Shown: positions 26,809 to 36,611, numbered from the stretch's first letter. The stretch is DNA of 64,000 nucleotides from Pseudomonas fluorescens (GCF_900215245.1 NZ_LT907842.1:5270001-5334000), one strand, 5' to 3'. Made by a program: numbers and translations. Notes: a model not told the origin generated them from the letters alone.

Positions 26809-27831
26809 ATGTCCCGCACGATCCGTTTTCACAAGTTTGGTCCGGCCGAGGTGCTCAAATGCGAAGAGCATGCAGCCGCGCAGCCCGCACCGGGCGAAGT
26901 GCAGGTGCGTGTCGAGGCGATTGGCATCAGCTGGTATGACATTTTGTGGCGTCAGAACCTGGCGTCTTCGCATGCACGTCTGCCGTCCGGCCTTGGTCAT
27001 GAGATGGCCGGGGTGGTTGTCGCCCTCGGTGAGGGCGTGGATGACTTGGCCGTGGGCGATAAAGTGGCCAGTTTTCCGGCCGAAAGCCCCAATGATTACC
27101 CGGTGTATGGCGAGCTGATCGTCCTGCCCCGTTCGGCCTTGACCCGCTACCCGGATGTCTTGAGCCCGATTGAAGCCAGCGTGCACTACACGCCGCTGCT
27201 GATTGCCTACTTTGCCTACATGGATCTGGCGCGGGTCAAGCCCGGCCAATTTGCGCTGGTCACCGACGCCAGCCACTGTGCCGGCCCCTCGTTCGTACAA
27301 CTGGGCAAGGCCCTTGGGGTGCGGGTGATTGCTGCGACCAAGGACAGCGCCGAGCGTGAGTATTTGCTGTCCCTGGGGGCGGAGAAGGTCATCGTCACCG
27401 AAGAGCAGGACCTGCTCATGCAGATCAACAAGTACACCGATAACCGCGGCGTTGATGTGGTATTCGATGGCTTGGGTGGCCCGCAGATGTCATTGCTGGG
27501 CGACGTATTGGCCCCGCGTGGCAGCCTCGTGCTCTACGGGTTGCAAGGCGGCAACCAGACGCCATTCCCGGCGTGTGCAGCCTTCCAGAAGAACATCCAG
27601 TTCTTCGTGCACTGTATCGGCAACTTCACCGGTAAGCCGGAGCTGGGCATCATTCAGGACCATGTGGCGTTGCAACGTGCGTTGCGCGATATCAACCAAT
27701 TGACCGCCGATCGCGTGCTGGTGCCACTGAAAACCACGGTATTTGCGTTCAATCAGTTCGTTGAAGCGCACCGTTATATGGACGAATGTCCGTGCCGCGA
27801 GCGTGTTGCGTTGCAGGTTGAAGCTGTTTGA
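26809..27831 (+). CDS. Medium-chain dehydrogenase/quinone oxidoreductase-like protein
   Basis: A 340-residue MDR protein. The N-terminal GroES-like domain has RVEAIGISWYDILWR and GHEMAGVVVALGEGV; the Rossmann domain has ASHCAGPSFVQLGKALG and GVDVVFDGLGGPQM. The Cys/His set of the catalytic zinc site is not complete in the usual places, so it is more like the quinone oxidoreductase group although often labelled zinc-dependent. ATG 26809 has GACGAGG just upstream; the open frame from 26776 is rejected. A strong terminator follows. Substrate unknown. Confidence 0.83.
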   Translation: MSRTIRFHKFGPAEVLKCEEHAAAQPAPGEVQVRVEAIGISWYDILWRQNLASSHARLPSGLGHEMAGVVVALGEGVDDLAVGDKVASFPAESPNDYPVYGELIVLPRSALTRYPDVLSPIEASVHYTPLLIAYFAYMDLARVKPGQFALVTDASHCAGPSFVQLGKALGVRVIAATKDSAEREYLLSLGAEKVIVTEEQDLLMQINKYTDNRGVDVVFDGLGGPQMSLLGDVLAPRGSLVLYGLQGGNQTPFPACAAFQKNIQFFVHCIGNFTGKPELGIIQDHVALQRALRDINQLTADRVLVPLKTTVFAFNQFVEAHRYMDECPCRERVALQVEAV

Positions 27832-27861
27832 GTTGTAGGAGGATTCGCAAATTCGTCTTCA

Positions 27862-27932
27862 AAACCCTGGACGCATGGGGCAAATGCGCCATTTGACAGG
27901 GTTTAACCTGCGCGTTGACTGAAGCGCGCAGG
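27862..27932 (+). repeat. Two stem-loops downstream of the MDR gene
   Basis: AAACCCTG (27862-27869) pairs with CAGGGTTT (27897-27904), and CCTGCGCG (27907-27914) pairs with CGCGCAGG (27925-27932); both are perfect 8-bp stems. They precede the terminator at 27970 and might protect the 3' end of the transcript or be relics of a small element. Confidence 0.4.
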
Positions 27933-27969
27933 GGCCGTTCCGTCCTGTAAACGATACCTTTCTCCCCGT

Positions 27970-27999
27970 CGCCGCCCTGAAATTCAGCGCGGCGTTTTT
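27970..27999 (+). terminator. Rho-independent terminator after the MDR gene
   Basis: CGCCGC and GCGGCG enclose CTGAA and TTCAG with one mismatched pair between the two stem parts, giving a nearly continuous 11-12 bp hairpin. TTTTT (27995-27999) follows directly. It is the best-formed intrinsic terminator in the left half of the window. Confidence 0.8.
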
Positions 28000-28548
28000 G
28001 TGCGCGCGTCTCCAACGCAGTGCCCGATAACTAACTGAACTGGTTTTCGGTCAGGTTCTGTATCTGTTATTCATTATTTCAGCCCTGATAATTGGTGCTT
28101 CACTTTCAACTCAAGGACTGAGTAATGAATGACCAATTGAAGTGGCAGTGGGTACTTTCTGTCATTGCGCAGGGTGCAGTGTTTGCAGGCCCCCGCGGAC
28201 GGGTAGATTTTCACGGCAGATATCAATCCACACCCAAGCGAAGATCGAAGTTTAGTGAGTTTTGTTTGTCGGATAGATCTTTGAACTTATTGTTAAGGCG
28301 TTGTAGGAACTTGTCTGAATGTTCCTAGGAGCACTGCCGCAGTGCTCTGGATGCTTGTCGTACGGACGTTCGGTGCCGCAAATGCGCTCGGACGTGGGAA
28401 GTACGCAGTCCGTCGATTTGTTGCAAGATGCTGGTGTTTATTTATCCCGAACACTACGCTGCGGGCAACGTTATTACACATGCAATAGATCGGGCAGCTA
28501 CGCTCGGTAGTTGTTTGAAACTGATATTTCAACTCAGGTAGTAGAGCT
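28000..28548. other. AT-richer intergenic stretch with one hairpin
   Basis: This stretch has lower GC than its neighbours and no convincing full-size gene; a short frame in it is listed separately. GAGCACTG (28329-28336) and CAGTGCTC (28340-28347) form a perfect stem with a three-base loop; no T-run follows. The promoter of the 28549 gene should lie in the right-hand 150 bp. Confidence 0.4.
28125..28328 (+). CDS. Doubtful 67-codon ORF
   Basis: The ATG is preceded by AAGGA at 8 bases, an acceptable ribosome binding site. The first 35 codons (MNDQLKWQWVLSVIAQGAVF, then AGPRGRVDFHGR) look like a signal peptide followed by the G-V-F-G-R start of a fimbrial or spore-coat-U-like subunit. After that the residues become basic and Ser/Arg-rich without resemblance to anything. 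It may be the truncated front of a lost gene or chance. Listed with low confidence. Confidence 0.25.
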   Translation: MNDQLKWQWVLSVIAQGAVFAGPRGRVDFHGRYQSTPKRRSKFSEFCLSDRSLNLLLRRCRNLSECS

Positions 28549-29979
28549 ATGAGCGCTATTCACGAACAGGCTATGAATTACGTATACCAGCAAGTTCAGC
28601 AACGCTTAGTTGGGTACTTCACCCGTGCAGAACGCACAGCACTTCAATTGTTGATTCAGCGTATCGTCGTGGCCGCCGGTGGTATGGAGCAAGTAGGGAG
28701 TTACAAGGTGCTGGTGGCCCATGGCGGCGGCGAAGTCAGCAGCTACACCCTGGCAATGCTGCGCGCCGCACAACTGAGTATCGCCGGGCGCTCGCCCAGA
28801 ACATTTCAGCTACGGGTCGCCACGCTGTGTCACGCGGGCATGACTCAAGACACCCTTGACGCGATTCATCGCGGTTACAGCCGACTGTTTTTCCATGACG
28901 ACCCCCGGGTCGAGTTGTTGATGGTCGACAATCAACACGTGCTGCCCTTCAATCATCAACATCCGGTATCTGGCCGGGCCTGTGATACCCACCAGCGCAA
29001 CATGCTAATGGTGGGGCATCTGACTTCCGGCGATATTCGCGCCACCCTGTGCAACGAGACCTACTTGGCGCTGGGTGATTTCTATCAGCGCGTCACCGCC
29101 TGGAAAGGCGGCGTACATGCATTGGTCAGCGGCGACTCTACGCGCAAACAGAGCCAACTCCTCGCCTGGCTGAAAAAGGCCGCTCAAGCCAAAGGTGTCA
29201 GCCCTTCGAAGGGCCAGCCAGCTTCGCTCAACGGGCTGTTCACGCGCATGGATGAATGGAGCGGCGACTTCTACCGCGACCTGTACGGTGAGCATTATGT
29301 GCCGAAGGCCGACATCAGCCCGGGTGGGCACCGCCACTTGGCGTACATCGGTATTGCCGACCTGCTTGAGGGGATCGATCGCCCCCGCGCGCCCTTGCTC
29401 ACCGAGTTCATGGCCTACACACCCGACCCGCTGGGCTTTCATTTCAGCCACCCAGCCTTTGCCAATCCGTTGCTGATGGCCCACCTGCGCGGCCTGCAGG
29501 CCGAGTGCCTGCGCGAATTGCGTTATGAGGAAGGCGTCGATGAGTTCCTGGTGCTGGCGCGTGAGTACCTGCGTCGGCGGCACGTTCCCGAGGAACTGGT
29601 GACTCGGGCCGTCAACCGCGAGGAGCGCGTCGTGTCGAGCACGTACGCGCAGCAGTTCTTCGGCCTGGATGAAAGCCAGCTGATCTGCCTGCTGTTTTCG
29701 CCGTTTATCCATCACGGCGAGCGACTGGAAGGTTACTTGCGCCAGTGCCACCCGGGAATGTTGGTGGCGTTGCCTGAACTGCACAAGGTGCTGCAGGGCA
29801 AGCCGGCCGCCGAGATGTTGCAGCAATGGGTGACCGATGCCAGCGGGCTGCCACTGCCTTTGCTTCAGCATCTGTACCGCAAACGGCCGATGACGCTTGC
29901 CCCGGGTGGCGTACGCAACGGTCCAACGCAACGGCCCCAGGCCAGTGGCAGCATGGCCTGTCAGCTGTCCGGGCGATGA
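28549..29979 (+). CDS. Protein of unknown function, coupled to a MocR-like regulator
   Basis: A 476-residue soluble protein that I cannot place in a family. It has no signal peptide or membrane segment. Notable features are HGGGE (residues 58-62) in a VLVAHGGGEVSSYT context, a His/Asp-rich stretch at about 115-150 (FFHDDPR, DNQHVLPFNHQHP), and a mostly helical second half (REYLRRRHVPEEL). The last 25 residues look unstructured. The gene has normal Pseudomonas codon use. Its stop overlaps the start of the MocR-like regulator gene (ATGA), so the two proteins are made together. An enzyme acting on, or making, the ligand of that regulator would fit but is speculation. Confidence 0.75.
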   Translation: MSAIHEQAMNYVYQQVQQRLVGYFTRAERTALQLLIQRIVVAAGGMEQVGSYKVLVAHGGGEVSSYTLAMLRAAQLSIAGRSPRTFQLRVATLCHAGMTQDTLDAIHRGYSRLFFHDDPRVELLMVDNQHVLPFNHQHPVSGRACDTHQRNMLMVGHLTSGDIRATLCNETYLALGDFYQRVTAWKGGVHALVSGDSTRKQSQLLAWLKKAAQAKGVSPSKGQPASLNGLFTRMDEWSGDFYRDLYGEHYVPKADISPGGHRHLAYIGIADLLEGIDRPRAPLLTEFMAYTPDPLGFHFSHPAFANPLLMAHLRGLQAECLRELRYEEGVDEFLVLAREYLRRRHVPEELVTRAVNREERVVSSTYAQQFFGLDESQLICLLFSPFIHHGERLEGYLRQCHPGMLVALPELHKVLQGKPAAEMLQQWVTDASGLPLPLLQHLYRKRPMTLAPGGVRNGPTQRPQASGSMACQLSGR

Positions 29980-31382
29980 CGCTGCGGGGTGCGCGGCAAG
30001 TAGACTTCGCTTATCAGGCGGTCTATCGCTACATGATCAACCTGATCAATGAGGTCAGTAGCGATACGCGGGTGAAACTGCCGTCTTTGCGGCAGTTGTC
30101 CCAGCGTTTGAATGTATCGATCTCCACCATTCAATACGCGTACTCGCTGTTGGAGAAAGAGGGCCGGGTCTACTCGGTGGCGAAGTCGGGCTATTACGCA
30201 TGGCCGCTGGCGGGTAGCCCGGTGAGCTGGCCCAGTGGCGATTTACTTGAACGCCTCTATGTGGCCGCGCGGCGCCCGGGCATGGTGGTACTCAGCGGCG
30301 ACGAGCCTGCGTTGCTGGCGTCGCTGGACGGCACATTGCTGGGCCTGGAGCGCGAACTGGTGCGCCAGTACCCGCGACATTTGCAGCCGTGGTCCCAACC
30401 CTGTGGCGTTTGGGAGCTGAGAGCGGCGTTGGCGGCACGCTATACCACGTCGCCGACGCGTTGTTGGCACGCCGACGACGTGTATATCGGTGCCGACCTG
30501 CGCGGTGTGCTCGACATCCTCATTGAGGTGTTGGGCTTGCGCGGCTCCACGGTGATCGTCGAGTCACCCTGCGACTGGCTGATCCTGCGTGTGCTACGGG
30601 ATGCCGGGGTGCGCATCCTCGAGCTGCCTTGGTCGGACGAGGGCAGTCTGGACCTGGTGATGCTCGAAGGCATGCTGCGCAGTGAACCGGTGCACCTGGT
30701 GTTGCTGTCATCGTCGGTCAGCCTGCCTTCGGCGGTCGCGATGCAGCCCCGCGACCGCCAGGGCGTGGCGAAACTGCTGGACCAGTACGCGTGCTGGCTG
30801 CTCGAAAACGACAGCTGTGGTGAGTTGGGGTTCAAGCAGCCCCAGGCGCCCCTGCGTGACCTCGTCAACCCCGAGCGATTGGTGGTGTTTTCCTCATTCG
30901 AGAAAATACTCGGGCCAGAGGCGCCGTTTGGCTACGCATTAGCGCGCCACAGCAGCGGCGAATTGCAACGTCAGTTCCTGTTGCGCGCGTTCCGGTTGTC
31001 CTCAATTCGCCAACGTGCGATTGCCCGTGTGTACCAGAGTGGGCGCATCGACCAGCACCTGCACGACTTGCGCCGGTTGCTGCGTGAACAGGCGGGCGAA
31101 ATGAGCCAGTACCTGGACCGGTACCTGGGGGATCAAGTGAGCTATCGGATGCCCGCAGGGGGTGGCGCTTTCTGGTTAGGCTCCACGCAACCCGTCGACA
31201 TGCGCCAGGCATTCCAGTATTTGCTGGCGCGGCAGGTGGTGGTGGCACCGGGAGAACTGTTCAGCGTCAGCGGCCTGCATCACCAGCACCTGCGGTTAAG
31301 TCATACTTTCCATGGCCAGCCCAACCTGGAGAGTGCCCTGGAGACACTCGGTGAGGCGCTGCGACAGGCACAGATAGCCTAA
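29976..31382 (+). CDS. MocR-like regulator: GntR HTH fused to an aminotransferase-like domain
   Basis: A 468-residue protein. The N-terminal GntR winged helix has LPSLRQLSQRLNVSISTIQ and YSLLEKEGRVYSVAKSGYY. The rest resembles a fold type I aminotransferase. The presumed PLP lysine is Lys310 in VVFSSFEKILGPEAPFGY, and the pyridine-N aspartate is likely Asp279 in LLENDSCGELGF; the usual MocR context (FSKTLAPGLRLGY) is altered. ATG 29976 overlaps the upstream stop; the open frame back to 29826 lies inside that gene. It is probably a PLP-dependent transcription factor for this pair or a nearby gene. Confidence 0.8.
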   Translation: MTLRGARQVDFAYQAVYRYMINLINEVSSDTRVKLPSLRQLSQRLNVSISTIQYAYSLLEKEGRVYSVAKSGYYAWPLAGSPVSWPSGDLLERLYVAARRPGMVVLSGDEPALLASLDGTLLGLERELVRQYPRHLQPWSQPCGVWELRAALAARYTTSPTRCWHADDVYIGADLRGVLDILIEVLGLRGSTVIVESPCDWLILRVLRDAGVRILELPWSDEGSLDLVMLEGMLRSEPVHLVLLSSSVSLPSAVAMQPRDRQGVAKLLDQYACWLLENDSCGELGFKQPQAPLRDLVNPERLVVFSSFEKILGPEAPFGYALARHSSGELQRQFLLRAFRLSSIRQRAIARVYQSGRIDQHLHDLRRLLREQAGEMSQYLDRYLGDQVSYRMPAGGGAFWLGSTQPVDMRQAFQYLLARQVVVAPGELFSVSGLHHQHLRLSHTFHGQPNLESALETLGEALRQAQIA

Positions 31383-31488
31383 GCGCATGAAATTTCTCTC
31401 GCTGCTGTAGGATCGATACCGTCGCGCAGTAGTCCAACTCTCAGTAAACTGTCATTTTTTCCGAATCCTTCCTTCTCGAGGTTTATGC

Positions 31489-33132
31489 ATGACAATCAGT
31501 CCTTTTGCGGGCAAGCCGGCCCCAGCTCAGTTGCTGGTGGATATCCCGCGACTGGTCACGGCCTATTACACCGGCCAGCCTGATGCAGCGATCTCCACAC
31601 AGCGTGTGGCCTTTGGGACCTCCGGGCACCGTGGCAGCTCGTTTGAGCTGAGCTTCAACGAATGGCATGTGCTGGCCATCAGCCAGGCCATCTGCCTGTA
31701 CCGTGAAGCCCAGGGCATCAATGGTCCTTTGTTCGTTGGCCTGGACACCCACGCATTGTCGACACCTGCCGGTGCCAGCGCCCTGGAAGTGCTGGCTGCC
31801 AACGGTGTACACGTCATGCTCGCCGAAGGCGATGAGTACACACCGACCCCGGCCATTTCTCACGCGATCATTTGCTACAACCGTGGCCGTACCAGCGGCC
31901 TGGCCGACGGCATCGTGATTACGCCGTCGCACAACCCGCCACAAAGCGGCGGCTACAAGTACAACCCGCCCAACGGCGGCCCGGCCGATACCCATGTCAC
32001 CAAGTGGATCGAAGCCAAGGCCAACGAGCTGCTTGCCAACAAGCTGGCCGGGGTTAAACGCATCACGCACGCCCAGGCGCTCAAGGCGGATACCACCCAT
32101 CGCCATGACTACCTCAACAGCTACGTGGCCGACCTGGTCAATGTGATCGACATGGACGCGATCCGCAGCGCCGATCTGCGCCTGGGTGTCGATCCGTTGG
32201 GCGGAGCAGGGGTGCGCTACTGGTCGGCAATTGCCGAGCACTACCGTTTGAACCTCGACGTGGTCAACACCGAAGTCGACGCCACGTTCCGTTTCATGAG
32301 CGTCGATTGGGACGGCCAGATCCGCATGGACCCGTCCTCCAGCTACGCCATGCAAGGTTTGATCGGCCTCAAAGAACGCTTTGACGTAGCCTTCGCCTGC
32401 GACCCTGATCACGACCGCCACGGCATCGTCACGCCGTCCGGTGGCCTGCTGGCACCGAACAACTACCTGGCCGTGTCGATTGATTACCTGTTCCAGAACC
32501 GTCCGGACTGGCGCGCCGACGCGGCCGTCGGCAAGACCGTGGTCAGCAGCGGCTTGATTGATCGCGTCGCCGCGCGCATCGGCCGTCGCCTGTACGAAGT
32601 GCCGGTCGGCTTCAAATGGTTTGCCGATGGCCTGTTCGAGGGTTCGCTGGGCTTTGGCGGCGAAGAAAGCGCCGGCGCCTCGTTCCTGCGTAAAGACGGC
32701 ACCGTGTGGAGCACCGACAAGGACGGCTTGATTCCGGCTTTATTGGCGGCAGAGATGACCTCGCGCAAAGGCCAGGACCCCAGCCAGATCTACCGTGGCC
32801 TGACCGACGCCCTGGGCGAGCCGTTCGCGATTCGTGTCGATGCCAAAGCCACTCCGGCGCAGAAGGCGTTGTTGGGCAAGCTGTCGCCGGAGCAGGTCAC
32901 GTCCACGCAATTGGCCGGGGAGAGCATCCAACAAATCCTCAGCCATGCGCCGGGTAACAACCAGGCCATCGGCGGTTTGAAAGTGATGACCGAGAACGGC
33001 TGGTTCGCCGCGCGGCCATCGGGCACCGAGGATATCTACAAGATCTACGCCGAGAGCTTTATTGGCGAAGATCACCTCAAGCAGTTGGTGGAAGAAGCCC
33101 AGGTGCTGGTAGACGGCGCTATCAGCCAATAA
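31489..33132 (+). CDS. pgm: Phosphoglucomutase (alpha-D-glucose phosphate-specific)
   Basis: A 547-residue alpha-D-phosphohexomutase converting glucose-1-phosphate and glucose-6-phosphate. The phosphoserine is Ser147 in [12 protein letters not shown], the metal loop is DPDHDRHG, the sugar-binding loop is [11 protein letters not shown] and the phosphate-binding loop is [21 protein letters not shown] near the N-terminus is the E. coli Pgm-type signature. CGAGG lies upstream of the ATG. It stands alone between the MocR-like gene and a convergent pirin gene. Confidence 0.95.
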   Translation: MTISPFAGKPAPAQLLVDIPRLVTAYYTGQPDAAISTQRVAFGTSGHRGSSFELSFNEWHVLAISQAICLYREAQGINGPLFVGLDTHALSTPAGASALEVLAANGVHVMLAEGDEYTPTPAISHAIICYNRGRTSGLADGIVITPSHNPPQSGGYKYNPPNGGPADTHVTKWIEAKANELLANKLAGVKRITHAQALKADTTHRHDYLNSYVADLVNVIDMDAIRSADLRLGVDPLGGAGVRYWSAIAEHYRLNLDVVNTEVDATFRFMSVDWDGQIRMDPSSSYAMQGLIGLKERFDVAFACDPDHDRHGIVTPSGGLLAPNNYLAVSIDYLFQNRPDWRADAAVGKTVVSSGLIDRVAARIGRRLYEVPVGFKWFADGLFEGSLGFGGEESAGASFLRKDGTVWSTDKDGLIPALLAAEMTSRKGQDPSQIYRGLTDALGEPFAIRVDAKATPAQKALLGKLSPEQVTSTQLAGESIQQILSHAPGNNQAIGGLKVMTENGWFAARPSGTEDIYKIYAESFIGEDHLKQLVEEAQVLVDGAISQ

Positions 33133-33148
33133 CCACGCCAAACCCACT

Positions 33149-33174
33149 GTGGGAGGGGGCTTGCTGCCTCCCAC
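33149..33174. repeat. REP-like element between pgm and the pirin gene
   Basis: GTGGGAGG (33149-33156) and CCTCCCAC (33167-33174) form an 8-bp stem with GGGCTTGCTG in the loop, close to the P. fluorescens REP arm. It lies between two convergent genes, where it can serve as a shared transcript end. Confidence 0.6.
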
Positions 33175-33200
33175 CGTGTCGGTTGAAGCAACGCGTCACG

Positions 33201-33896
33201 TCAGGCCAGGTCGACCAGCACGATTTCACTGTCTTCCAGCGCCGTCACCCGCAACACCTGCTCATCCGCAATCGCCACACCGTCGCGCGCTTGCGCCCGT
33301 AAGCCATTGACTTCAATCACCCCCGTCGCCGGCACCAGATACGCCCGACGGCCGCTGTCGAGCCGATACTCGGCACTTTCACCCGCTTTCAGGTTGGCCG
33401 CCACCAGGCGTGCATCGGCACGAATGCGCAGGCTTTCGCTGTCACCGGCTTTGCCGCTGGCCAATGTCACAAACCCCTCGCGATCACCTTTCGGGAATGG
33501 CTTGGCACCCCAGGAGGGCGGCAGGCCGGCTTCATTCGGGATAATCCAGATCTGAAAAATCTTGCTCGGGGTGGCTTCCAGGTTGTATTCGCTGTGGGCA
33601 ATCCCGGTGCCGGCACTCATTACCTGTACGTCGCCCGCCTCGGTGCGGCCCTTGTTGCCCAGGTTGTCGGCATGGCTGATGGCGCCTTCACGCACATAGG
33701 TGATGATTTCCATGTCGCGGTGCGGGTGCTGCGCAAAGCCGGTGCCCGGCGCGATGATGTCGTCGTTCCACACCCGCAGGTTGCCCCAGTGCATGCGCTC
33801 GGGGTCGTGGTATTCGGCAAATGAAAAGTGATGATGGGCGTCGAGCCAGCCATGGTGCGCGCCGCCCAGGGAATTGAAAGGTCGAAGTTCAAGCAT
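33201..33896 (-). CDS. Pirin family protein
   Basis: A 231-residue bicupin of the pirin/YhaK family. The N-terminal cupin has the metal-binding set HHHFSFAEYHDPERMHWG (His residues) and FAQHPHRDMEIITYVREGAI, followed by SAGTGIAHSEYN; the second cupin lacks a clear metal site. AGGAGA is just before the ATG. YhaK-type proteins act as redox or quercetinase-like enzymes, though the natural substrate is unknown. It is convergent with pgm. Confidence 0.9.
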   Translation of the reverse strand: MLELRPFNSLGGAHHGWLDAHHHFSFAEYHDPERMHWGNLRVWNDDIIAPGTGFAQHPHRDMEIITYVREGAISHADNLGNKGRTEAGDVQVMSAGTGIAHSEYNLEATPSKIFQIWIIPNEAGLPPSWGAKPFPKGDREGFVTLASGKAGDSESLRIRADARLVAANLKAGESAEYRLDSGRRAYLVPATGVIEVNGLRAQARDGVAIADEQVLRVTALEDSEIVLVDLA

Positions 33897-34114
33897 GATC
33901 GTCTCCTGTTGATGGGCTCATCATCCTGCAGTGCAAGATCGATAAAAAGCGTAAAAAATGCCTGATTCCTATCAGTTGAATCGATTGATTGCTGGGGTTT
34001 TAACTTTTACTTCGTCGCCTAACTGCATGACGTCAAAGCAATTGGCTGGAACTGAGCGCCGATTCCGGCCACCATGGCGGCTCCGCCAAAACCAACCTCA
34101 TCGCTGGAGTCCGC

Positions 34115-36565
34115 GTGCCGCAACAAACGCCTGATCTGCCCCCCGAACTGCGCCCGTTAAACGAAATGCCCTTGCTCAAGCGCCTTGCCGCGCGTTTGTT
34201 TGGCCATGGCCTCACGCGCCTGCGTGCGCAGCATCGGTTTTCGTGGCTGCACGGCCAGGCCGATGGCTTCCGCAGTGGGCATGAGGCGGGCGTCGAGTAC
34301 GGTTATCGCGAGGGCAAGGCCGACGGCATCGAGGAAGGTCGGCAGGTGTTGCTGATCCGCGACTTTCGCCCTGAGGAGCACCGCGCCCCTGGCGTGGATG
34401 ACAGTTTGTTCGACGACTGGCGCCTGCCACTCAGCGCCGAGGTAAAGAAGCGCATGAAGGCTGATGTGGCGCGCTTGCTGCCGGCCCATGCACAGCCAAG
34501 TGCGGCGCAGTGGAAGATGATCTTCAGCGACACACCGTCAACCTCAGTGATTGCTGGCGCGGGTGCCGGCAAGTCCACCTCGCTGGTGCTGCGGATCCTG
34601 TTGCTGACCCATTACTTGGGCTTTGAGCTGAGCTCGATGACCGTGGTGACGTTCACCCGCGAGTCGCGCAAGGACTTCATCAACAAGTTAATCGAAATTC
34701 TCCAATTGTGGGGCCAACCTCTTGGCTTTAAAGACGCTCAGGCGGTGGTGCGCACCTTTCACTCGCGCATTTTGCCGATGGTCCGTAGCCTGCCGGGGTT
34801 TGAGCGGCTGCAAGCCTTCGAAAACCTCAGCAGCGGCGTCGAGGACGCCGACAGCAATCCGTTCGACCTGCGCATCAGCGACGCCCAGCGCCAACAGATG
34901 AATGCCTGCTATCACCGGCTGCATGGCCGCCACGCGCGCTTCCGCGAGCTGATTGCGCCATTAGCGCGTCACGGCCTGCAACTCAAGGAACTGGAGCGCG
35001 ACCACCCGGACGTCCAGAAGCGGGTGGCCGTGACCGAACTGGCCGCCAAGCGCGATGAAGAACTCTGCGATGTGATCGAGGACCTGTGGTTTCGCGCCGG
35101 CGCCTGGCCGATCAAGGGCATCGAACCCAGCCGGCAGACGTTTGAAATCAATGGCGCGCACTTCCATTGCCACGGCTATATCGCGGAGCTGGATGCCTGG
35201 GTCGTGCTGGGCTTCGATTCGCGGGAAAACCCCCAGATCAGTCGGCCAAACGCGAAGCTATCGGTGCGCGCGGAGTGGGCGGTAAAGCGCACCTTGTTTC
35301 AAGCTTTCTGTCGCAAGCCTCTGATATGGTTGGATAGTTACGAATCTTCAAAGCGCCTTTTAAGCAGCTTGGCCGGTGACGCCGCCGCCGGACCCGGTTT
35401 TGATTACAAGGTGAAAGGTGAGCTGTCCTCGGCGCCGCTGTTGGACAGTTTTGTCATGGCCGCCGGGTTTATCGAGAACCTCGGGCTGGACGTACCGACG
35501 GCGGTTGGCCAAATGAGCTTCGCCAAGGATGACCCGGACCGCTTCTTCTTTGAAGCCCTGAGTATTTTCTGGAAGGCCCTGGAAGATCACCTGCTCGATC
35601 AATCGCCGCCGATCATGACCTACAACCGGATGTTCTCGCTGTTCGGCGAAAACACCCCGGAAAACCTCAAGTTGCTCAGCGACCCGCTGCTGCGGCCGAT
35701 GTCGCACCTGATGATCGACGAGTTTCAGGACGTCTCACCGCAGATCGTCTCGTGGCTGCGGGCCAGCCTGCGCGAGATCCGTAGCCGTGGCCCGGCGATG
35801 CACGTAGGGCGTGGCGCGCAACGCTCTTCCTTGCTGTGCGTGGGCGATGACTGGCAGTCGATCTATGGTTGGCGCGGTAGCTCGCCCAAGTACTTTATGG
35901 CGTTCAACACGGAATTCCCGTCGCCAAGCACCACCCGCGTGATGCTCAGTGAGAATTACCGCAGCCATCAGCACATCATCGACGCTGCCGAGCATATCGT
36001 GCGGGCCGCTCCGGCGATCCCCGGCAAGAAGGCCAAAGCCAGCGGCGAACCCAAGGTGCCGGTGGCGGTCACCGTGCAGGAGCGGGACGACGCGGCATTG
36101 GGCCGCCGGTTGCTGGAGCACTATCAAAACGGCCAATCCGTGTTAATGCTTTATCGAAAAAGTAGCGATAAGTTACTGATTCAAGAACATATTCAGTCTG
36201 TAGTTAATGTGGATTCTAGTTTGCCGCCACACGCGCGCCGGTTGAAGCAGCTGACCTATCACAGCGCCAAAGGCCTGCAAGCGGACGCGGTATTCCTGCT
36301 TGGGGATTGCCAGCACGTGACGAGTTCGCCGTATAAGAACCAGGTGTACCGCATGGCCGGCCTGGGCAATGAGGGTGACAGCGAACCGTATGACACCGCA
36401 CAAAAAGACGAAGTGCTGCGTCTGGCCTATGTCGGGATTACCCGCGCGGTGAGCCATTGCTATTGGTATGTGGAGAAGCCGGAAGGCCAGGGCGTGAATG
36501 TGCCCAGGGCGTCAGAGCGAGTCGACGGCAAAAAAGCGTTTTTTGACGATCAGCGTAATCAGTAG
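34115..36565 (+). CDS. UvrD/Rep-family (SF1) DNA helicase
   Basis: An 816-residue helicase starting at GTG 34115, with GGAG (34106-34109) at proper spacing. Motif I is GAGAGKST (Lys153), motif Ia VVTFTRESRKDF, motif II MIDEFQDVSP, motif III GDDWQSIYGWRGS, motif IV LSENYRSHQHI, motif V TYHSAKGLQADAVFLLG and motif VI LAYVGITRAVSHCYW. The first 120 residues before motif I are an unusual extra domain with repeated G-x-E-x-G turns (GHEAGVEYGYREGKADGIEE), and a 200-residue insertion between motifs Ia and II is not like UvrD or Rep. So it is a distinct helicase-IV-like branch. It stands alone. Role in repair or in mobile-DNA defence is open. Confidence 0.88.
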   Translation: MPQQTPDLPPELRPLNEMPLLKRLAARLFGHGLTRLRAQHRFSWLHGQADGFRSGHEAGVEYGYREGKADGIEEGRQVLLIRDFRPEEHRAPGVDDSLFDDWRLPLSAEVKKRMKADVARLLPAHAQPSAAQWKMIFSDTPSTSVIAGAGAGKSTSLVLRILLLTHYLGFELSSMTVVTFTRESRKDFINKLIEILQLWGQPLGFKDAQAVVRTFHSRILPMVRSLPGFERLQAFENLSSGVEDADSNPFDLRISDAQRQQMNACYHRLHGRHARFRELIAPLARHGLQLKELERDHPDVQKRVAVTELAAKRDEELCDVIEDLWFRAGAWPIKGIEPSRQTFEINGAHFHCHGYIAELDAWVVLGFDSRENPQISRPNAKLSVRAEWAVKRTLFQAFCRKPLIWLDSYESSKRLLSSLAGDAAAGPGFDYKVKGELSSAPLLDSFVMAAGFIENLGLDVPTAVGQMSFAKDDPDRFFFEALSIFWKALEDHLLDQSPPIMTYNRMFSLFGENTPENLKLLSDPLLRPMSHLMIDEFQDVSPQIVSWLRASLREIRSRGPAMHVGRGAQRSSLLCVGDDWQSIYGWRGSSPKYFMAFNTEFPSPSTTRVMLSENYRSHQHIIDAAEHIVRAAPAIPGKKAKASGEPKVPVAVTVQERDDAALGRRLLEHYQNGQSVLMLYRKSSDKLLIQEHIQSVVNVDSSLPPHARRLKQLTYHSAKGLQADAVFLLGDCQHVTSSPYKNQVYRMAGLGNEGDSEPYDTAQKDEVLRLAYVGITRAVSHCYWYVEKPEGQGVNVPRASERVDGKKAFFDDQRNQ

Positions 36566-36579
36566 CGCCACGCAGTGCG

Positions 36580-36611
36580 CCTGTGGGCGTCGGCAAGCCC
36601 ACTCCCACAGG
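36580..36611. repeat. REP-like hairpin after the helicase gene
   Basis: CCTGTGGG (36580-36587) pairs with CCCACAGG (36604-36611), with GCAAGCCC in the loop, a diverged Pseudomonas REP. It lies between convergent genes and probably ends both transcripts. Confidence 0.55.
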
